A DNA stretch of 36,343 bases from Bacillota bacterium (GTDB lineage Bacteria; Bacillota; Clostridia; Oscillospirales; CAG-382): assembly GCA_029550965.1 (NCBI GenBank), contig JAKPGJ010000050.1, forward strand, positions 1-36,343, read 5' to 3'. The notes under the pieces are model-generated. The model made no database searches and was not told the DNA's origin. It saw nothing but the letters and a program-made list of their open reading frames with translations. The first letter of the stretch is position 1, and the number at the start of each line of letters is the position of its first letter. Shown piece by piece: positions 7,887 to 16,128 of the stretch. A program made the position numbers and the translations under genes.

Positions 7887-8371
7887 GGATAGCGGGTGCG
7901 CTGCTCATCGTCTGCATGTGCTATTATATCGGCTGTTCGCTTTCCAACGCGGAGCAGAAGGCGTTTCTGCAGTTATCCGGTTTGATTCGGCTCTTGGATT
8001 TTATGCTGCAGCGGATAACCTACTCGCGGGACAGTTTGGGCAACGTGTTCGCGGATTTCAGCGACCCTGCCCTGGAACAGTGCGGTTTTCTGTCGACGCT
8101 GAACAACCCGATGGGAGAACCCTACAACGTCTTGTGGAACAAAGCGGTCGGACTGCTTGCCGTATCGGAAAGCATAAAAAAAGAATTAAACATTTTCGGC
8201 GCGCAGCTTGGTAAAACCGATTTTGTAACGCAGAAAGAACGGGCGGAGATGTGCCGGAACATCCTTGTCGCCCGCAAAAACGAGCTGGAGCCGGGACTGG
8301 AAAAACGGCGCAAGAGCATTCGGGCGCTCGGAGGGCTGATCGGCGCGATGATCGCGATCATTCTGCTGTGA
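7883..8371 (+). CDS. spoIIIAB: Stage III sporulation protein AB
   Basis: This 162-aa protein has a short hydrophobic N-terminus (about residues 1-20), a long alpha-helical cytosolic-type domain, and a hydrophobic C-terminal helix (about 148-162). It resembles GspF-like subunits of secretion systems, as expected for SpoIIIAB. The family partners with the SpoIIIAA ATPase at the mother-cell membrane. Its ATG overlaps the spoIIIAA stop, and position and order confirm the call. GAAAGG upstream serves as ribosome site. Confidence 0.93.
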   Translation: MRIAGALLIVCMCYYIGCSLSNAEQKAFLQLSGLIRLLDFMLQRITYSRDSLGNVFADFSDPALEQCGFLSTLNNPMGEPYNVLWNKAVGLLAVSESIKKELNIFGAQLGKTDFVTQKERAEMCRNILVARKNELEPGLEKRRKSIRALGGLIGAMIAIILL

Positions 8372-8408
8372 TGGACTGGATTGATTAAGGAAAGGATTGG
8401 TTAAAGGA

Positions 8409-8609
8409 ATGAACGTTGCGCTGATTCTTAAGATTGCGGGGGTGGGCTTGCTGGTCGGCATTGCCTATCAAATCCTGCAGAAGAACGGCAGGGAAGAACA
8501 GGCGACTTTTGTGAGCATCGCGGGCGTGATTATCGTCATGCTTCTGCTCGTGCAGGAGATAAGCTCGCTGTTTTCAACCATCAGAAGCGTGTTCGGGTTA
8601 TGGATATAA
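8409..8609 (+). CDS. spoIIIAC: Stage III sporulation protein AC
   Basis: This 66-aa protein has two hydrophobic helices joined by a short polar loop (QKNGREEQ, about residues 24-31), the standard SpoIIIAC form. It is an integral membrane component of the SpoIIIA complex. I chose the ATG at 8409, which gives M-N-V-A-L-I-L-K. A TTG four codons upstream is in frame but lies against the GGAAAGGA site, too close to be used. Its end overlaps the start of spoIIIAD by ten bases. Confidence 0.93.
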   Translation: MNVALILKIAGVGLLVGIAYQILQKNGREEQATFVSIAGVIIVMLLLVQEISSLFSTIRSVFGLWI

Positions 8610-8983
8610 TCACGGTGTGCGCATTTTCGCTGCTGTCGCTCTGTGTGGTGGCGGTGGTCAAGCAGTTGCGGCAGGAGCTGGTTCCGCTGACCATCGCGGT
8701 AATCGGCGTCGTTTTCCTCGGCTATCTGCTATCGCAGCTCAGGCCGGTCGTCGAATTTATCGGCAACACCGCCAAAGCGAGCGGCATGGGCGGGTATTTT
8801 ACGGTGCTGATAAAGGCGCTTGCGGTTGCGCTTTCCTGTCAGGTCTGCGCAGAAATCTGCCGCGACTGCGGCGAGAACACGCTTGCCTCCAAAGTAGAGC
8901 TTGCCGGCAAAATCGGAATTATCATCCTCTCGCTGCCCATTCTGCAGCAGCTTTTAACCATGGCGAGAGAATTGCTGGCTTAA
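8600..8983 (+). CDS. spoIIIAD: Stage III sporulation protein AD
   Basis: This 127-aa membrane protein has about four hydrophobic segments. It shows the family's 'GMGGYFTVLIKALAVAL' region (about residues 62-78) and the conserved 'AEICRDCGENTLASKVELAGKIGI' region (about 86-109). SpoIIIAD forms part of the membrane ring of the SpoIIIA apparatus. It overlaps spoIIIAC, has a normal length, and is followed 34 bases later by spoIIIAE. Confidence 0.94.
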   Translation: MDIITVCAFSLLSLCVVAVVKQLRQELVPLTIAVIGVVFLGYLLSQLRPVVEFIGNTAKASGMGGYFTVLIKALAVALSCQVCAEICRDCGENTLASKVELAGKIGIIILSLPILQQLLTMARELLA

Positions 8984-9017
8984 AAAGGACGAGAACATCG
9001 CGTACAGGAGCAATAAA

Positions 9018-10121
9018 ATGAGGAAATTGATAAAAGTTTTGGTTGTTTGCCTGTTTCTATCCCTTTTTGCGGGCTTTGAGTGTCTGGCGTTTGAGACCTC
9101 GTGCGAAAACGAAATCGCCGAACTCGCGGGCATGGACAACATCTCGACCGACGTGCTGACCGCGGAAGAACTGTCCGGCGACAGCGAGATAAACCTGTTC
9201 GGGAAAATTCTCAGTTTTCTGGCAGACGCTTTTAAGACCGGAACCGTATCGGCGCTCCAGAGCTTTGCGCTGATCATGACGGTGGTCGTTCTGTCCAGCG
9301 TTTTTTCGGCCTTTAAGTGGACAACCGTCAACCCGTCGCTGCACATCGCGTACGAGTTCGTATCGGTTTTGGCGCTCTCCGGCGTCACCTTTTCGATTTT
9401 CACCGGCGTATTCGATTTCGTTCAGCGGGCGCTGGAAGCGCTCAACAACTTTATGGTGTCTTTGCTGCCGGTTGTCAGCTCGCTTTACGTTTTCGGCGGG
9501 AACCCGGCGGCGTCGGCGGCTTCCAACAGCGCGCTTTTGCTGTTCTTTTCGCTGATCAGCACCATCAGCGCCAAGTTCCTTATGCCGTTTCTGCAAATCG
9601 CTTTCGCGCTCTGCCTTGCGAGCGCTCTGCCCGGTACCGTCAACCTGAGCTCGGTTTCTACGCTTGTCAAAAATACGACGACGACGGTATTGGCGTTCAT
9701 ATTCTCGTTGTTCGGCTTTATGATGTATCTGCAGACCACGATTGCTGCCGCCGCGGACAACTATACCTACCGGACGGTGCGGTTTGCTTCGGGGGTTTTC
9801 GTGCCGGTAATCGGAAGCATTCTCGGCGACGCGACGCGGACGGTTTTCGGCAGCATCGGGGTCATCAAGTCCACCGCCGGCGCGATCGGAATCACCGTAA
9901 TCCTGTCCATCGTTATTCCGCCGATTGTCCTCGTGGTTTTCTATAAGCTCGCTCTGCTCGGGAGCGCCATTCTTTCGCGCGTGCTGGGCTGCGAGCGGGA
10001 AAGCCACTTCCTGTATGAGCTGAACGGCATTTTGAATGTGCTGATGGCGCTGGTCGTCGGTTCCGCCGTCGTACTGATCATCGCGATCGCCGTGTTTATC
10101 AAAACGGGGGTGAGCGTGTGA
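9018..10121 (+). CDS. spoIIIAE: Stage III sporulation protein AE
   Basis: This 367-aa polytopic membrane protein has an N-terminal signal-like segment (residues about 4-24). A short extracytoplasmic stretch follows, then about seven hydrophobic helices. The region 'FGGNPAASAASNSALLLFF' near residues 159-177 is characteristic of the family. SpoIIIAE is the largest membrane subunit of the SpoIIIA channel. The stop overlaps the spoIIIAF GTG start (GTGTGA/GTGA junction at 10118-10121). Length and order match Bacillus and clostridial operons. Confidence 0.95.
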   Translation: MRKLIKVLVVCLFLSLFAGFECLAFETSCENEIAELAGMDNISTDVLTAEELSGDSEINLFGKILSFLADAFKTGTVSALQSFALIMTVVVLSSVFSAFKWTTVNPSLHIAYEFVSVLALSGVTFSIFTGVFDFVQRALEALNNFMVSLLPVVSSLYVFGGNPAASAASNSALLLFFSLISTISAKFLMPFLQIAFALCLASALPGTVNLSSVSTLVKNTTTTVLAFIFSLFGFMMYLQTTIAAAADNYTYRTVRFASGVFVPVIGSILGDATRTVFGSIGVIKSTAGAIGITVILSIVIPPIVLVVFYKLALLGSAILSRVLGCERESHFLYELNGILNVLMALVVGSAVVLIIAIAVFIKTGVSV

Positions 10122-10591
10122 AAGACTACTTTTTGACGCTGCTCATCGCTTCTGTGCTCGGCGGGATCCTCGCCGTTCTGTCCAGCGGAAGCGGTTTTGA
10201 GCGGTACATCAAATACATCGCGAGCCTGGTTTGCGTCGTGATTATTCTCTCGCCCTTAAAAAGATTTATCTCCGCGCCCTTTCAACTGCCGGAGCCCGCG
10301 TTTGCGCACGCGGAAAGCGCCTTGCCGGAGAAAAAAGCGGACGAGCTGCTCGCTTCTGTCACCAAAGCCGAACTGGACGCATATATTAAAGACATTCTTT
10401 TTAAAGAATTTGGCATAAAAATACCCTTAACCGACATAAAAATAGATTGGACGGATGACAGCTTTGTCATTACGTCGCTGGTCGTTTATTTGGACGAGGA
10501 CAATAAAAACCGTCAGAACGAAGTGCGGGATTTCCTCGCCGGACAGATTGACAAAAGCGTTTTGGTGGAAATCCTTGAAAAAAAAGCATAG
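10118..10591 (+). CDS. spoIIIAF: Stage III sporulation protein AF
   Basis: This 157-aa protein has two N-terminal membrane helices (about residues 5-22 and 30-47). A soluble domain follows, ending in a mixed alpha/beta fold ('FGIKIPLTDIKIDWTDDSFVITSLVVYL', about 97-124) related to ring-building motifs. Its start is a GTG overlapping the spoIIIAE stop. SpoIIIAF is a membrane-anchored ring component of the SpoIIIA complex. The stop lies immediately before a strong GGAGGAGG ribosome site for the next gene. Confidence 0.93.
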   Translation: MKDYFLTLLIASVLGGILAVLSSGSGFERYIKYIASLVCVVIILSPLKRFISAPFQLPEPAFAHAESALPEKKADELLASVTKAELDAYIKDILFKEFGIKIPLTDIKIDWTDDSFVITSLVVYLDEDNKNRQNEVRDFLAGQIDKSVLVEILEKKA

Positions 10592-10632
10592 GAGGAGGTA
10601 TTACGCAGGAGCAATCAATTCTTCACAAAATC

Positions 10633-11115
10633 ATGAAAATCAAAGGAATCGGGTATATTCTGCTCGCCATTCTTGCCGGCGTCGTCCTGCTGATTCTCCC
10701 TACGGACGGCGGCGAGGACGCGGCGAAGAACGAACCCGTTTACAAATCCGCGAACGAGTACTGCCTCGAACTCGAAGCGAAAACCGAAGCGCTCATAAAA
10801 GAACTGGGGGTTAAGAACTGCAAAGTTCAGATAACGCTGGTTTACGGGTACGAATACGCCTACGCGGCGGACCAGCGCGTGAACCAGAAAAACGATTCGA
10901 CAGGCTCGGTCGCCGAAAAGGAGATTGAAAAGAAGTATGTGGTAATCACCTCAAACAAAGGCAGCGAGACGGTCCTTCTCCGCGAAAAGATGCCGACGGT
11001 GCAGGGCATCGCGGTCGTATGCAAAGGCGCGTCGTATGAAATGCAGTACAAAATCATTTCGCTTCTGACGGCGCTGTACGACATTCCGAGCAATAGAATC
11101 AGCGTGCAGACTTAA
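10633..11115 (+). CDS. spoIIIAG: Stage III sporulation protein AG (real start probably upstream, non-ATG)
   Basis: This protein of about 160 aa has one N-terminal membrane helix ('GYILLAILAGVVLLILP', about residues 6-22). A soluble domain with the YscJ/FliF-like ring-building fold of SpoIIIAG follows. It forms a large ring in the channel linking mother cell and forespore. The first ATG (10633) lies about 34 bases after the very strong GGAGGAGGT at 10591-10599. No ATG/GTG/TTG is in frame near that site, only ATT (10600) and ACG (10603), which would add 10-11 residues. I give the conservative ATG start and suspect the upstream one is real. The neighbours spoIIIAF and spoIIIAH confirm identity. 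Confidence 0.9.
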   Translation: MKIKGIGYILLAILAGVVLLILPTDGGEDAAKNEPVYKSANEYCLELEAKTEALIKELGVKNCKVQITLVYGYEYAYAADQRVNQKNDSTGSVAEKEIEKKYVVITSNKGSETVLLREKMPTVQGIAVVCKGASYEMQYKIISLLTALYDIPSNRISVQT

Positions 11116-11157
11116 TCGTTAAACTAAATCTTAAAATACATAATCGGAGGTTCTGTT

Positions 11158-11748
11158 ATGGATATTAAGGAAATCGGCAAAAAGATCAAGGAATACGATT
11201 ACAAGAAACTGCTGAACACCAAAGCTTTTCTGATTGTGGGCTGTATTACGCTTATCGGAATCGCCATTCTGGTAAGCACGCTTGTAAACTCAAAACCGCA
11301 GGAAACGGCGAACAACGAGAGCACAAAGATTTTAGGAAATACTGTCCTTGTTGATAACAATGTCAGCGGCGAAGAGGAAACCGTTAACGAGGAGAACGGC
11401 GTGGACGACTTCTTCGTAATGACCGTCATGAACCGTCAGAGCGTCCGCGACGAGGCGCTCGAGGTTCTGCAGCAGATCGCGGATAATCCCGAAGCGCTTC
11501 CCGACGCGAAAGAAAAAGCGCTTGCCGACATCGCCGCCATCGCGCATAACATCACCATTGAGGGCAATATCGAAACGCTTATCAAATCCAAAGGCTTTGA
11601 GAACTGCGTGGCCATCATCTCGGGCGACAAATGCAGCATTATCGTAAAGTCAAAGGGGCTGCTTCCCGGCGAGCTGGCGCAGATTCTTGATATTGTTTAT
11701 CAGCAGAGCAACATTCTTCCCGAAAACGTAACGGTCATTGAAAAATAA
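11158..11748 (+). CDS. spoIIIAH: Stage III sporulation protein AH
   Basis: This 196-aa protein has one membrane helix near the N-terminus (about residues 23-42), an acidic linker, and a C-terminal ring-building domain. The conserved 'IETLIKSKGFENCVAII..DKCSIIVKSKGLLPGELAQILDIV' block runs from about 140 to 182. In Bacillus SpoIIIAH binds forespore SpoIIQ across the intermembrane space. It is preceded by an AATCGGAGG ribosome site and is the last gene of the operon, followed by a terminator hairpin. No spoIIQ lies in this window, which is normal. Confidence 0.95.
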   Translation: MDIKEIGKKIKEYDYKKLLNTKAFLIVGCITLIGIAILVSTLVNSKPQETANNESTKILGNTVLVDNNVSGEEETVNEENGVDDFFVMTVMNRQSVRDEALEVLQQIADNPEALPDAKEKALADIAAIAHNITIEGNIETLIKSKGFENCVAIISGDKCSIIVKSKGLLPGELAQILDIVYQQSNILPENVTVIEK

Positions 11749-11765
11749 AACAGGTTGATTTAAAG

Positions 11766-11832
11766 AAAATTACGCCGAAACGTCAACCATGTGTTATAAT
11801 AAATGCATGGTTGATTTTGGGCGTAATTTTTT
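11766..11832 (+). terminator. Two-stem terminator after spoIIIA operon
   Basis: Outer arms AAAATTACGCC (11766-11776) and GGCGTAATTTT (11820-11830), and inner arms TCAACCATG (11783-11791) and CATGGTTGA (11806-11814), make a long hairpin ending in a T run. The loop contains TATAAT (11795-11800), so a promoter for the following helicase gene may be embedded in it; I see no good -35. Confidence 0.75.
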
Positions 11833-11884
11833 ATGCCTGAATTAAGCAATATACTATATAGATTAATTTTTGCGAGTGTTTATT

Positions 11885-13645
11885 ATGAAAAAGATGCAGA
11901 AAGCAATGAGAGAGTTTGACCGTTTAAAAAAGCAGCTTAAAAAAATCGAAGAAGCCGCCGGCAACGCCAAAGACTCCGGCCTGTGGAGCCATGAGGCGAG
12001 CGTTCGGAAAAAAATAAAGCAGTTAAGGGAATTAAAAGACAAGCAGATTCCGGAGTACGACGCGCTGTATCAAGGCTATCTTGAGCTGCTCGACAATATA
12101 TCCGTACGCCTTTTGAATCATTACAACAAAAAGAACGGAACCAACTACCGTTTTGAGGATATTGTCGAAAACAATCGAAGAATCTATATCAATACGGGAA
12201 TCATATCGGTTCTTACCACCGTGCATATCCCTTCGCTGGTGGCGGAGGAGTTCGAGCGGTATTTCCCGCAAAACCCGAAAGACGAGTACGAAAAGGCAAG
12301 AAAGCTGAAACGCAAGGTGATTCTGCACCTCGGGCAGACGAACACCGGAAAGACCTACCAAGCCGTCGAAAGGCTAAAACAGGCGTCCAACGGCGTTTAT
12401 CTCGCGCCGCTTCGTATTCTTGCTTTGGAAAACTTTGAGAAACTGAATCGAGAGGGCGTGCCCTGCAACCTGATTACCGGCGAGGAGGAAATTCTGGTCG
12501 AAAACGCAAGGCATGTCTGCTTGACCGTGGAAAAGGTGGACATCAACCAGTTTTACGAGGTCGCGGTCATCGACGAGATTCAAATGATCGGTGATTCGCA
12601 GCGCGGGGACGCGTGGACAAGAGCGCTTCTCGGCCTGCAGTGCGCGGAAATGCATATCTGCGGCGCGATCAACGCGAAGGAGCTGCTGATCAACATTCTC
12701 AACGACTGCGGAGACTACTTTGAGATTCAGGAATATGTCCGGCAGACGCCGCTCAAGGTCTGGAACGACCCGTTTTCGCTCAAAGACGTCGAAAAGGGCG
12801 ACGCGCTTGTCGCTTTTTCCAAGAAAAGAGTGCTGGAGCTTTCCAAACTGTTCAACGAACGGGGCATCAAGAACAGCGTCATTTACGGCGACCTTCCGCC
12901 CGAAGTCCGCAGAATGCAGTATCAGGCGTTTTTGAGCGGAGCGAGCAAAATTCTCATCACCACCGATGCGATCGGCATGGGCGTCAACCTGCCCATCCGC
13001 AGAATCATCTTTATGAGCCTGCAGAAGTTCGACGGCGAGGAGGTCCGGTACCTGACCTCGCAGGAGATCAAGCAGATCGGCGGCAGAGCCGGCAGAAAAG
13101 GCATTTACGACGTCGGGTACGTAGGCGTGCACAGCTACGACCAGGATTTTCTGCGGCTGAACCTTGAAATGGACGACGATCCGATTGAGCAGGCCGTGCT
13201 CGGCCCCAGCGAGGCGATTCTGAAAATAAAGGGAATGCCCTTAAAGGAAAAACTCGCGCTCTGGAGCACCCGCGAAGAGCAAATAAGACTATACACAAAG
13301 ATGGACATTCGGGATTATCTGCTGGTTCTGGACAACATCAAGTATTTTAAGCTGCCCGAAGAGGTCGAATACGCGCTGATGAAACTGCCCTTTGACGTCA
13401 ACGACGAGGAAATGATGGAGTTCTTCCTCGGTTACGTCGAGGAATATTTCCGAAAAACCAAAGGGCAAATCACGCGGCCGGCGTATTCCGCCCGCACGCT
13501 TTCGGAAGCGGAAAAATATTATCAGAAGCTGAATTTGTACTACTCGTTCTGCAAAAACTTCGGCATAGATTTTGACGCCGACTGGGTCTATAAGCAGCGG
13601 GCGAAAATCAGCGAGGAAATCAACCGGCTTTTGCTGAAGCTGTAA
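11885..13645 (+). CDS. Suv3-like DExH RNA helicase
   Basis: This protein of about 586 aa closely follows the mitochondrial SUV3 helicase pattern. It has motif I GQTNTGKTYQA (about residues 149-159), motif Ia APLRILALE, motif II DEIQMIGD (about 230-237) followed by 'RGDAWTRALLGLQCAEMHICG', and motif VI QIGGRAGRKG (about 397-406). SUV3 helicases unwind structured RNA, in mitochondria as partners of an exonuclease in RNA decay. The N-terminal 130 residues are a charged helical extension that I do not recognise. I use the ATG at 11885 because a TTG at 11870 has no ribosome site. It stands alone after the spoIIIA operon. The substrate and partner nuclease are unknown; involvement in RNA turnover is inferred. 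Confidence 0.88.
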   Translation: MKKMQKAMREFDRLKKQLKKIEEAAGNAKDSGLWSHEASVRKKIKQLRELKDKQIPEYDALYQGYLELLDNISVRLLNHYNKKNGTNYRFEDIVENNRRIYINTGIISVLTTVHIPSLVAEEFERYFPQNPKDEYEKARKLKRKVILHLGQTNTGKTYQAVERLKQASNGVYLAPLRILALENFEKLNREGVPCNLITGEEEILVENARHVCLTVEKVDINQFYEVAVIDEIQMIGDSQRGDAWTRALLGLQCAEMHICGAINAKELLINILNDCGDYFEIQEYVRQTPLKVWNDPFSLKDVEKGDALVAFSKKRVLELSKLFNERGIKNSVIYGDLPPEVRRMQYQAFLSGASKILITTDAIGMGVNLPIRRIIFMSLQKFDGEEVRYLTSQEIKQIGGRAGRKGIYDVGYVGVHSYDQDFLRLNLEMDDDPIEQAVLGPSEAILKIKGMPLKEKLALWSTREEQIRLYTKMDIRDYLLVLDNIKYFKLPEEVEYALMKLPFDVNDEEMMEFFLGYVEEYFRKTKGQITRPAYSARTLSEAEKYYQKLNLYYSFCKNFGIDFDADWVYKQRAKISEEINRLLLKL

Positions 13646-13691
13646 TATTTTGTCGAACAAACCCTTCGCACACTTTCATATACTGTAATGA

Positions 13692-13716
13692 CGCGGTTTA
13701 TAAAAACCGCGTTTTT
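13692..13716 (+). terminator. Terminator after Suv3-like helicase
   Basis: CGCGGTTT (13692-13699) and AAACCGCG (13704-13711), followed by TTTTT, form a compact terminator. Confidence 0.8.
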
Positions 13717-13778
13717 ATGAATATGCGTCATATCAAATAAAACGCATTTTATATGAAAGGTGTTGAAGGTTTTACATC

Positions 13779-14210
13779 ATGTTAGACGGAAAAACAGCAA
13801 AGGAAGGCGCGACCGGGATGACAACGTACGCGAAAGCGGTAAACGACCCGGTTATGGCGGCCATTGAGGAATACAGGATGGTCTATCCTGAAATATTCTA
13901 CAAACTGCAGCCGTACATTATGACGATATGCGATCAGCTGGATGTCTACGGAAATACGGTTCCCAATCAGGATATGCTGGACCGGATTACGGAAGGCATT
14001 TACAAAGATATCCTTGAAATGTACCCCGATTTGGCGGAGTATGTCCGCGAGCAGGAGAAAAAAGAAAACAGCGCGGTTGAAACCATCAGCCGCTCGGGCA
14101 GCTTCGGGCGCCGTTACAGACGCAAAGGGCTTTTCAGGGATTTGATTGACATACTGTTCCTCTCCGAGTTCCTCGGCAGAAGAAGGAGAAGGCATTATCA
14201 TTATTATTAA
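13779..14210 (+). CDS. Conserved hypothetical protein with basic His/Tyr-rich tail
   Basis: This 143-aa protein matches no family I can name. Residues about 20-95 are predicted helical and soluble ('AAIEEYRMVYPEIFYKLQPYIMTICDQLDVYG'). The last 40 residues are very basic and end in RRRRRHYHYY, a type of tail I associate with small clostridial spore or surface proteins. There are no membrane segments. It is flanked by a terminator upstream and the small membrane protein gene downstream, so it has its own transcript or shares one with 14315-14743. The start is the ATG at 13779, with an AGGTGTTGAAGG region about 10 bases upstream. Function unknown. Confidence 0.7.
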   Translation: MLDGKTAKEGATGMTTYAKAVNDPVMAAIEEYRMVYPEIFYKLQPYIMTICDQLDVYGNTVPNQDMLDRITEGIYKDILEMYPDLAEYVREQEKKENSAVETISRSGSFGRRYRRKGLFRDLIDILFLSEFLGRRRRRHYHYY

Positions 14211-14314
14211 TTATTAGGCATTCGGTGAACTTCCGCATATTATATATTGAGTAAGTCCGAATACCCGCTTCAGGGTATTTCGGCGGCTTAATCAGACAAA
14301 AGGAGGTTGCAGTT

Positions 14315-14743
14315 ATGTCTTGTAAAAAAAATTTTGACGCCTGCGGAAGCATAGGAATCCTGATCAGCATTGTTTTCGGAGCATTAATCGCAGTTCTCTT
14401 CAATCTCGGATTGATTACGTTCCTGAATATAGCTGTGTGGATTGTTTTCGGGCTCTCGGTGCTGTTCCTGATCCTGCTTGTAGCGGGAGTCTATCTTTCT
14501 GCAGTATCCATTCCCGGAGTTCTGAGATATTGTGTCAGCAAAAACGGCCTCTGCCTGCTTGCGGCGACGATAGGCACACTGATCTCTGCGATCGTGGCAT
14601 TGTCTATTGTGCTTAACCCCGCATCGATTCTGATTACAATATTCATTGCTGTATTCGCGTTCTTCTTCGCATTGATGATTATAGCGTTAATCGCTCTACT
14701 GCGCTGCATCATCACCAATCTCTTCCCCGGGGACCAGCCTTAA
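14315..14743 (+). CDS. Four-helix membrane protein of unknown function
   Basis: This 142-aa protein has a short cysteine-containing N-terminus (MSCKKNFDACG) and four hydrophobic helices (about residues 12-37, 41-66, 76-101, 106-132). A central loop reads 'IPGVLRYCVSKNGLCLL'. It carries four cysteines outside the helices or at their ends. AAAGGAGG lies eight bases before the ATG. I do not recognise a named family; the pattern is of small conserved clostridial membrane proteins. A terminator follows directly. An imperfect hairpin (about 14257-14283) lies in the leader. Confidence 0.75.
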   Translation: MSCKKNFDACGSIGILISIVFGALIAVLFNLGLITFLNIAVWIVFGLSVLFLILLVAGVYLSAVSIPGVLRYCVSKNGLCLLAATIGTLISAIVALSIVLNPASILITIFIAVFAFFFALMIIALIALLRCIITNLFPGDQP

Positions 14744-14753
14744 AGAGAATAAT

Positions 14754-14782
14754 GCGGTCTGAGCAATCAGACCGCTTTTTTT
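14754..14782 (+). terminator. Terminator after four-helix membrane protein
   Basis: GCGGTCTGA (14754-14762), loop GCAA and TCAGACCGC (14767-14775), followed by seven T. Confidence 0.9.
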
Positions 14783-14854
14783 AAAATAATGTTTAACAAA
14801 CAGCATTCTGTTTATCGCTTGATTTGAAAGAATACGATTGTTTAAATTAGGAGG

Positions 14855-14904
14855 AAAAAATAGCGGCTCGTTCTGAAAAACGCATTTTTTGGCCGCTATT
14901 TTTT
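14855..14904. other. Perfect inverted repeat in the 14744-15034 intergenic region
   Basis: AAAAAATAGCGGC (14855-14867) and GCCGCTATTTTTT (14892-14904) are exact complements around a 24-base loop. It resembles a bidirectional terminator. An isolated AGGAGG (14849-14854) lies just upstream with no canonical start after it. The rest of this 290-base gap holds the preceding terminator and the promoter of the next gene. Confidence 0.6.
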
Positions 14905-14941
14905 GTTTATGATTTGTTTACAGTTGTTGGTTAAAATTGCA

Positions 14942-14970
14942 TTGACAAATGTTTTTTTATTGGTTATTAT
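14942..14970 (+). promoter_or_regulatory. Sigma-A promoter of winged-helix regulator gene
   Basis: TTGACA (14942-14947), a 17-base spacer and TATTAT (14965-14970) lie 65 bases before the ATG at 15035, which has its own AGGAGG. This is a near-consensus housekeeping promoter. Confidence 0.8.
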
Positions 14971-15034
14971 GAAATACAATATTTTATTTTAATTAAATAC
15001 GAAAATTGTTTTAGCTACAGGAATAGGAGGAAAA

Positions 15035-16081
15035 ATGCCGCAGATTAAGTTCATCCATCAGCCGGGCTATATTTTTGATTTAATCTCCATTTTTATATTG
15101 CATTACAACAAAGATTTATGGCTGGATTACTGCAAGAACACCGGCAGTTCTCAGGAGGACATCGTTTACATAAAAAACATCACCGAAGAGTTCGCGATTG
15201 ATTCGGAAGATTTATACCTGTTCTTTGTCGAGGACGAAATAAAGGGCAGCTTTTTTATCAAGAAATACTTTTTCGATTATGCCGATAAGTTCGAAGACGG
15301 GTATGATTTTGACTTTTTGGTCTCCGAGATTCTGAACAAGGACAAGTTCGCGCAGAATCTTCTGGATTTTTATTTCCCGGATTCGGGGCTGGTGGTCAAC
15401 CGCGAGGACAACAGCTTTTACAGAAGCATTCTGGATTTGCTGTATACTTCCGATTATTCGGACAAGACCAAAAACAGAATCCTCTCTTTCTTTATCGCGC
15501 CGGATAAGTTCATTATCCCGCTTATCAAAGAGCTGTCGGACAAAAACGCGATGCTGACCAAGTTTTATCAGAAAAACTACAAGCGGATTATCGACACGCA
15601 GGAAAACTTTGATTTCGAGCAGTACAAAGAGAAGCTGCTTAAGGTAGACGAAAGAGCGCACAGTTTTCTTCTGAGCGAGAACGTATACTTTTCCGTATGC
15701 CTTGTATTGAAGAATACGGTAGAGAGCCTTAAAACCGGAAACGGCTGCCTGCAGATTATCGGATACGATTATATGGAATCGCTGGACGGAAAGCTTTCGA
15801 AAAAGGCAAAGTTCGACATTGATATGTTCGGAAGAATCATTTCCGACGTCAACCGCATCGAAATCATCAAAATGCTTACCGCGGTTACCGAGCTTTCCAC
15901 AAGCGACATTGCGAAAAACCTCGGCATCAGCATCAACGCCGCGTATTATCATCTGGACATGATGTGTCAGGAGAATATGCTGATTATCCGAAACGAGGGC
16001 AGAACCGTTTTTTACAGGCTTAACAGAACCTATGTGTCGAAAGCGGTCGAAGCCATTAGGAATCTGTTTATCAAGAAGTAA
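15035..16081 (+). CDS. ArsR-like winged-helix transcriptional regulator with large N-terminal domain
   Basis: This 348-aa protein has a typical ArsR-type winged helix in its last 85 residues ('MFGRIISDVNRIEIIKMLTAVTELSTSDIAKNLGISINAAYYHLDMMCQENMLIIRNEGRTVFYRL'). The N-terminal 250 residues are rich in acidic and aromatic residues, helical and without membrane segments. They resemble the sensory part of clostridial HTH proteins of this layout, but I cannot name a ligand. It has its own promoter and an AGGAGG four bases before the ATG, and ends at a shared terminator. It is convergent to the GNAT-Rnk gene. The target is unknown; autoregulation is possible but no operator was identified. Confidence 0.78.
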   Translation: MPQIKFIHQPGYIFDLISIFILHYNKDLWLDYCKNTGSSQEDIVYIKNITEEFAIDSEDLYLFFVEDEIKGSFFIKKYFFDYADKFEDGYDFDFLVSEILNKDKFAQNLLDFYFPDSGLVVNREDNSFYRSILDLLYTSDYSDKTKNRILSFFIAPDKFIIPLIKELSDKNAMLTKFYQKNYKRIIDTQENFDFEQYKEKLLKVDERAHSFLLSENVYFSVCLVLKNTVESLKTGNGCLQIIGYDYMESLDGKLSKKAKFDIDMFGRIISDVNRIEIIKMLTAVTELSTSDIAKNLGISINAAYYHLDMMCQENMLIIRNEGRTVFYRLNRTYVSKAVEAIRNLFIKK

Positions 16082-16088
16082 AAAGAAA

Positions 16089-16128
16089 AATCCTTCCGTA
16101 GGAACATCCGGCGGAAGGATTATTTTTT
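16089..16128. terminator. Shared bidirectional terminator
   Basis: AATCCTTCCG (16089-16098) and CGGAAGGATT (16112-16121), then TATTTTTT, lie between the convergent regulator gene and the GNAT-Rnk gene. The minus side is also followed by a T-rich run. Confidence 0.85.

Noticed and set aside
9057..10007. Long minus-strand frame opposite spoIIIAE
   Set aside because: It is antisense to a secure sporulation gene, and its product is an Arg/Asp/Gln-rich low-complexity sequence typical of a shadow frame in GC-rich coding DNA.
12374..13132. Minus-strand frame opposite the Suv3-like helicase
   Set aside because: The helicase frame carries all conserved motifs; the antisense frame has no recognisable domain or ribosome site.
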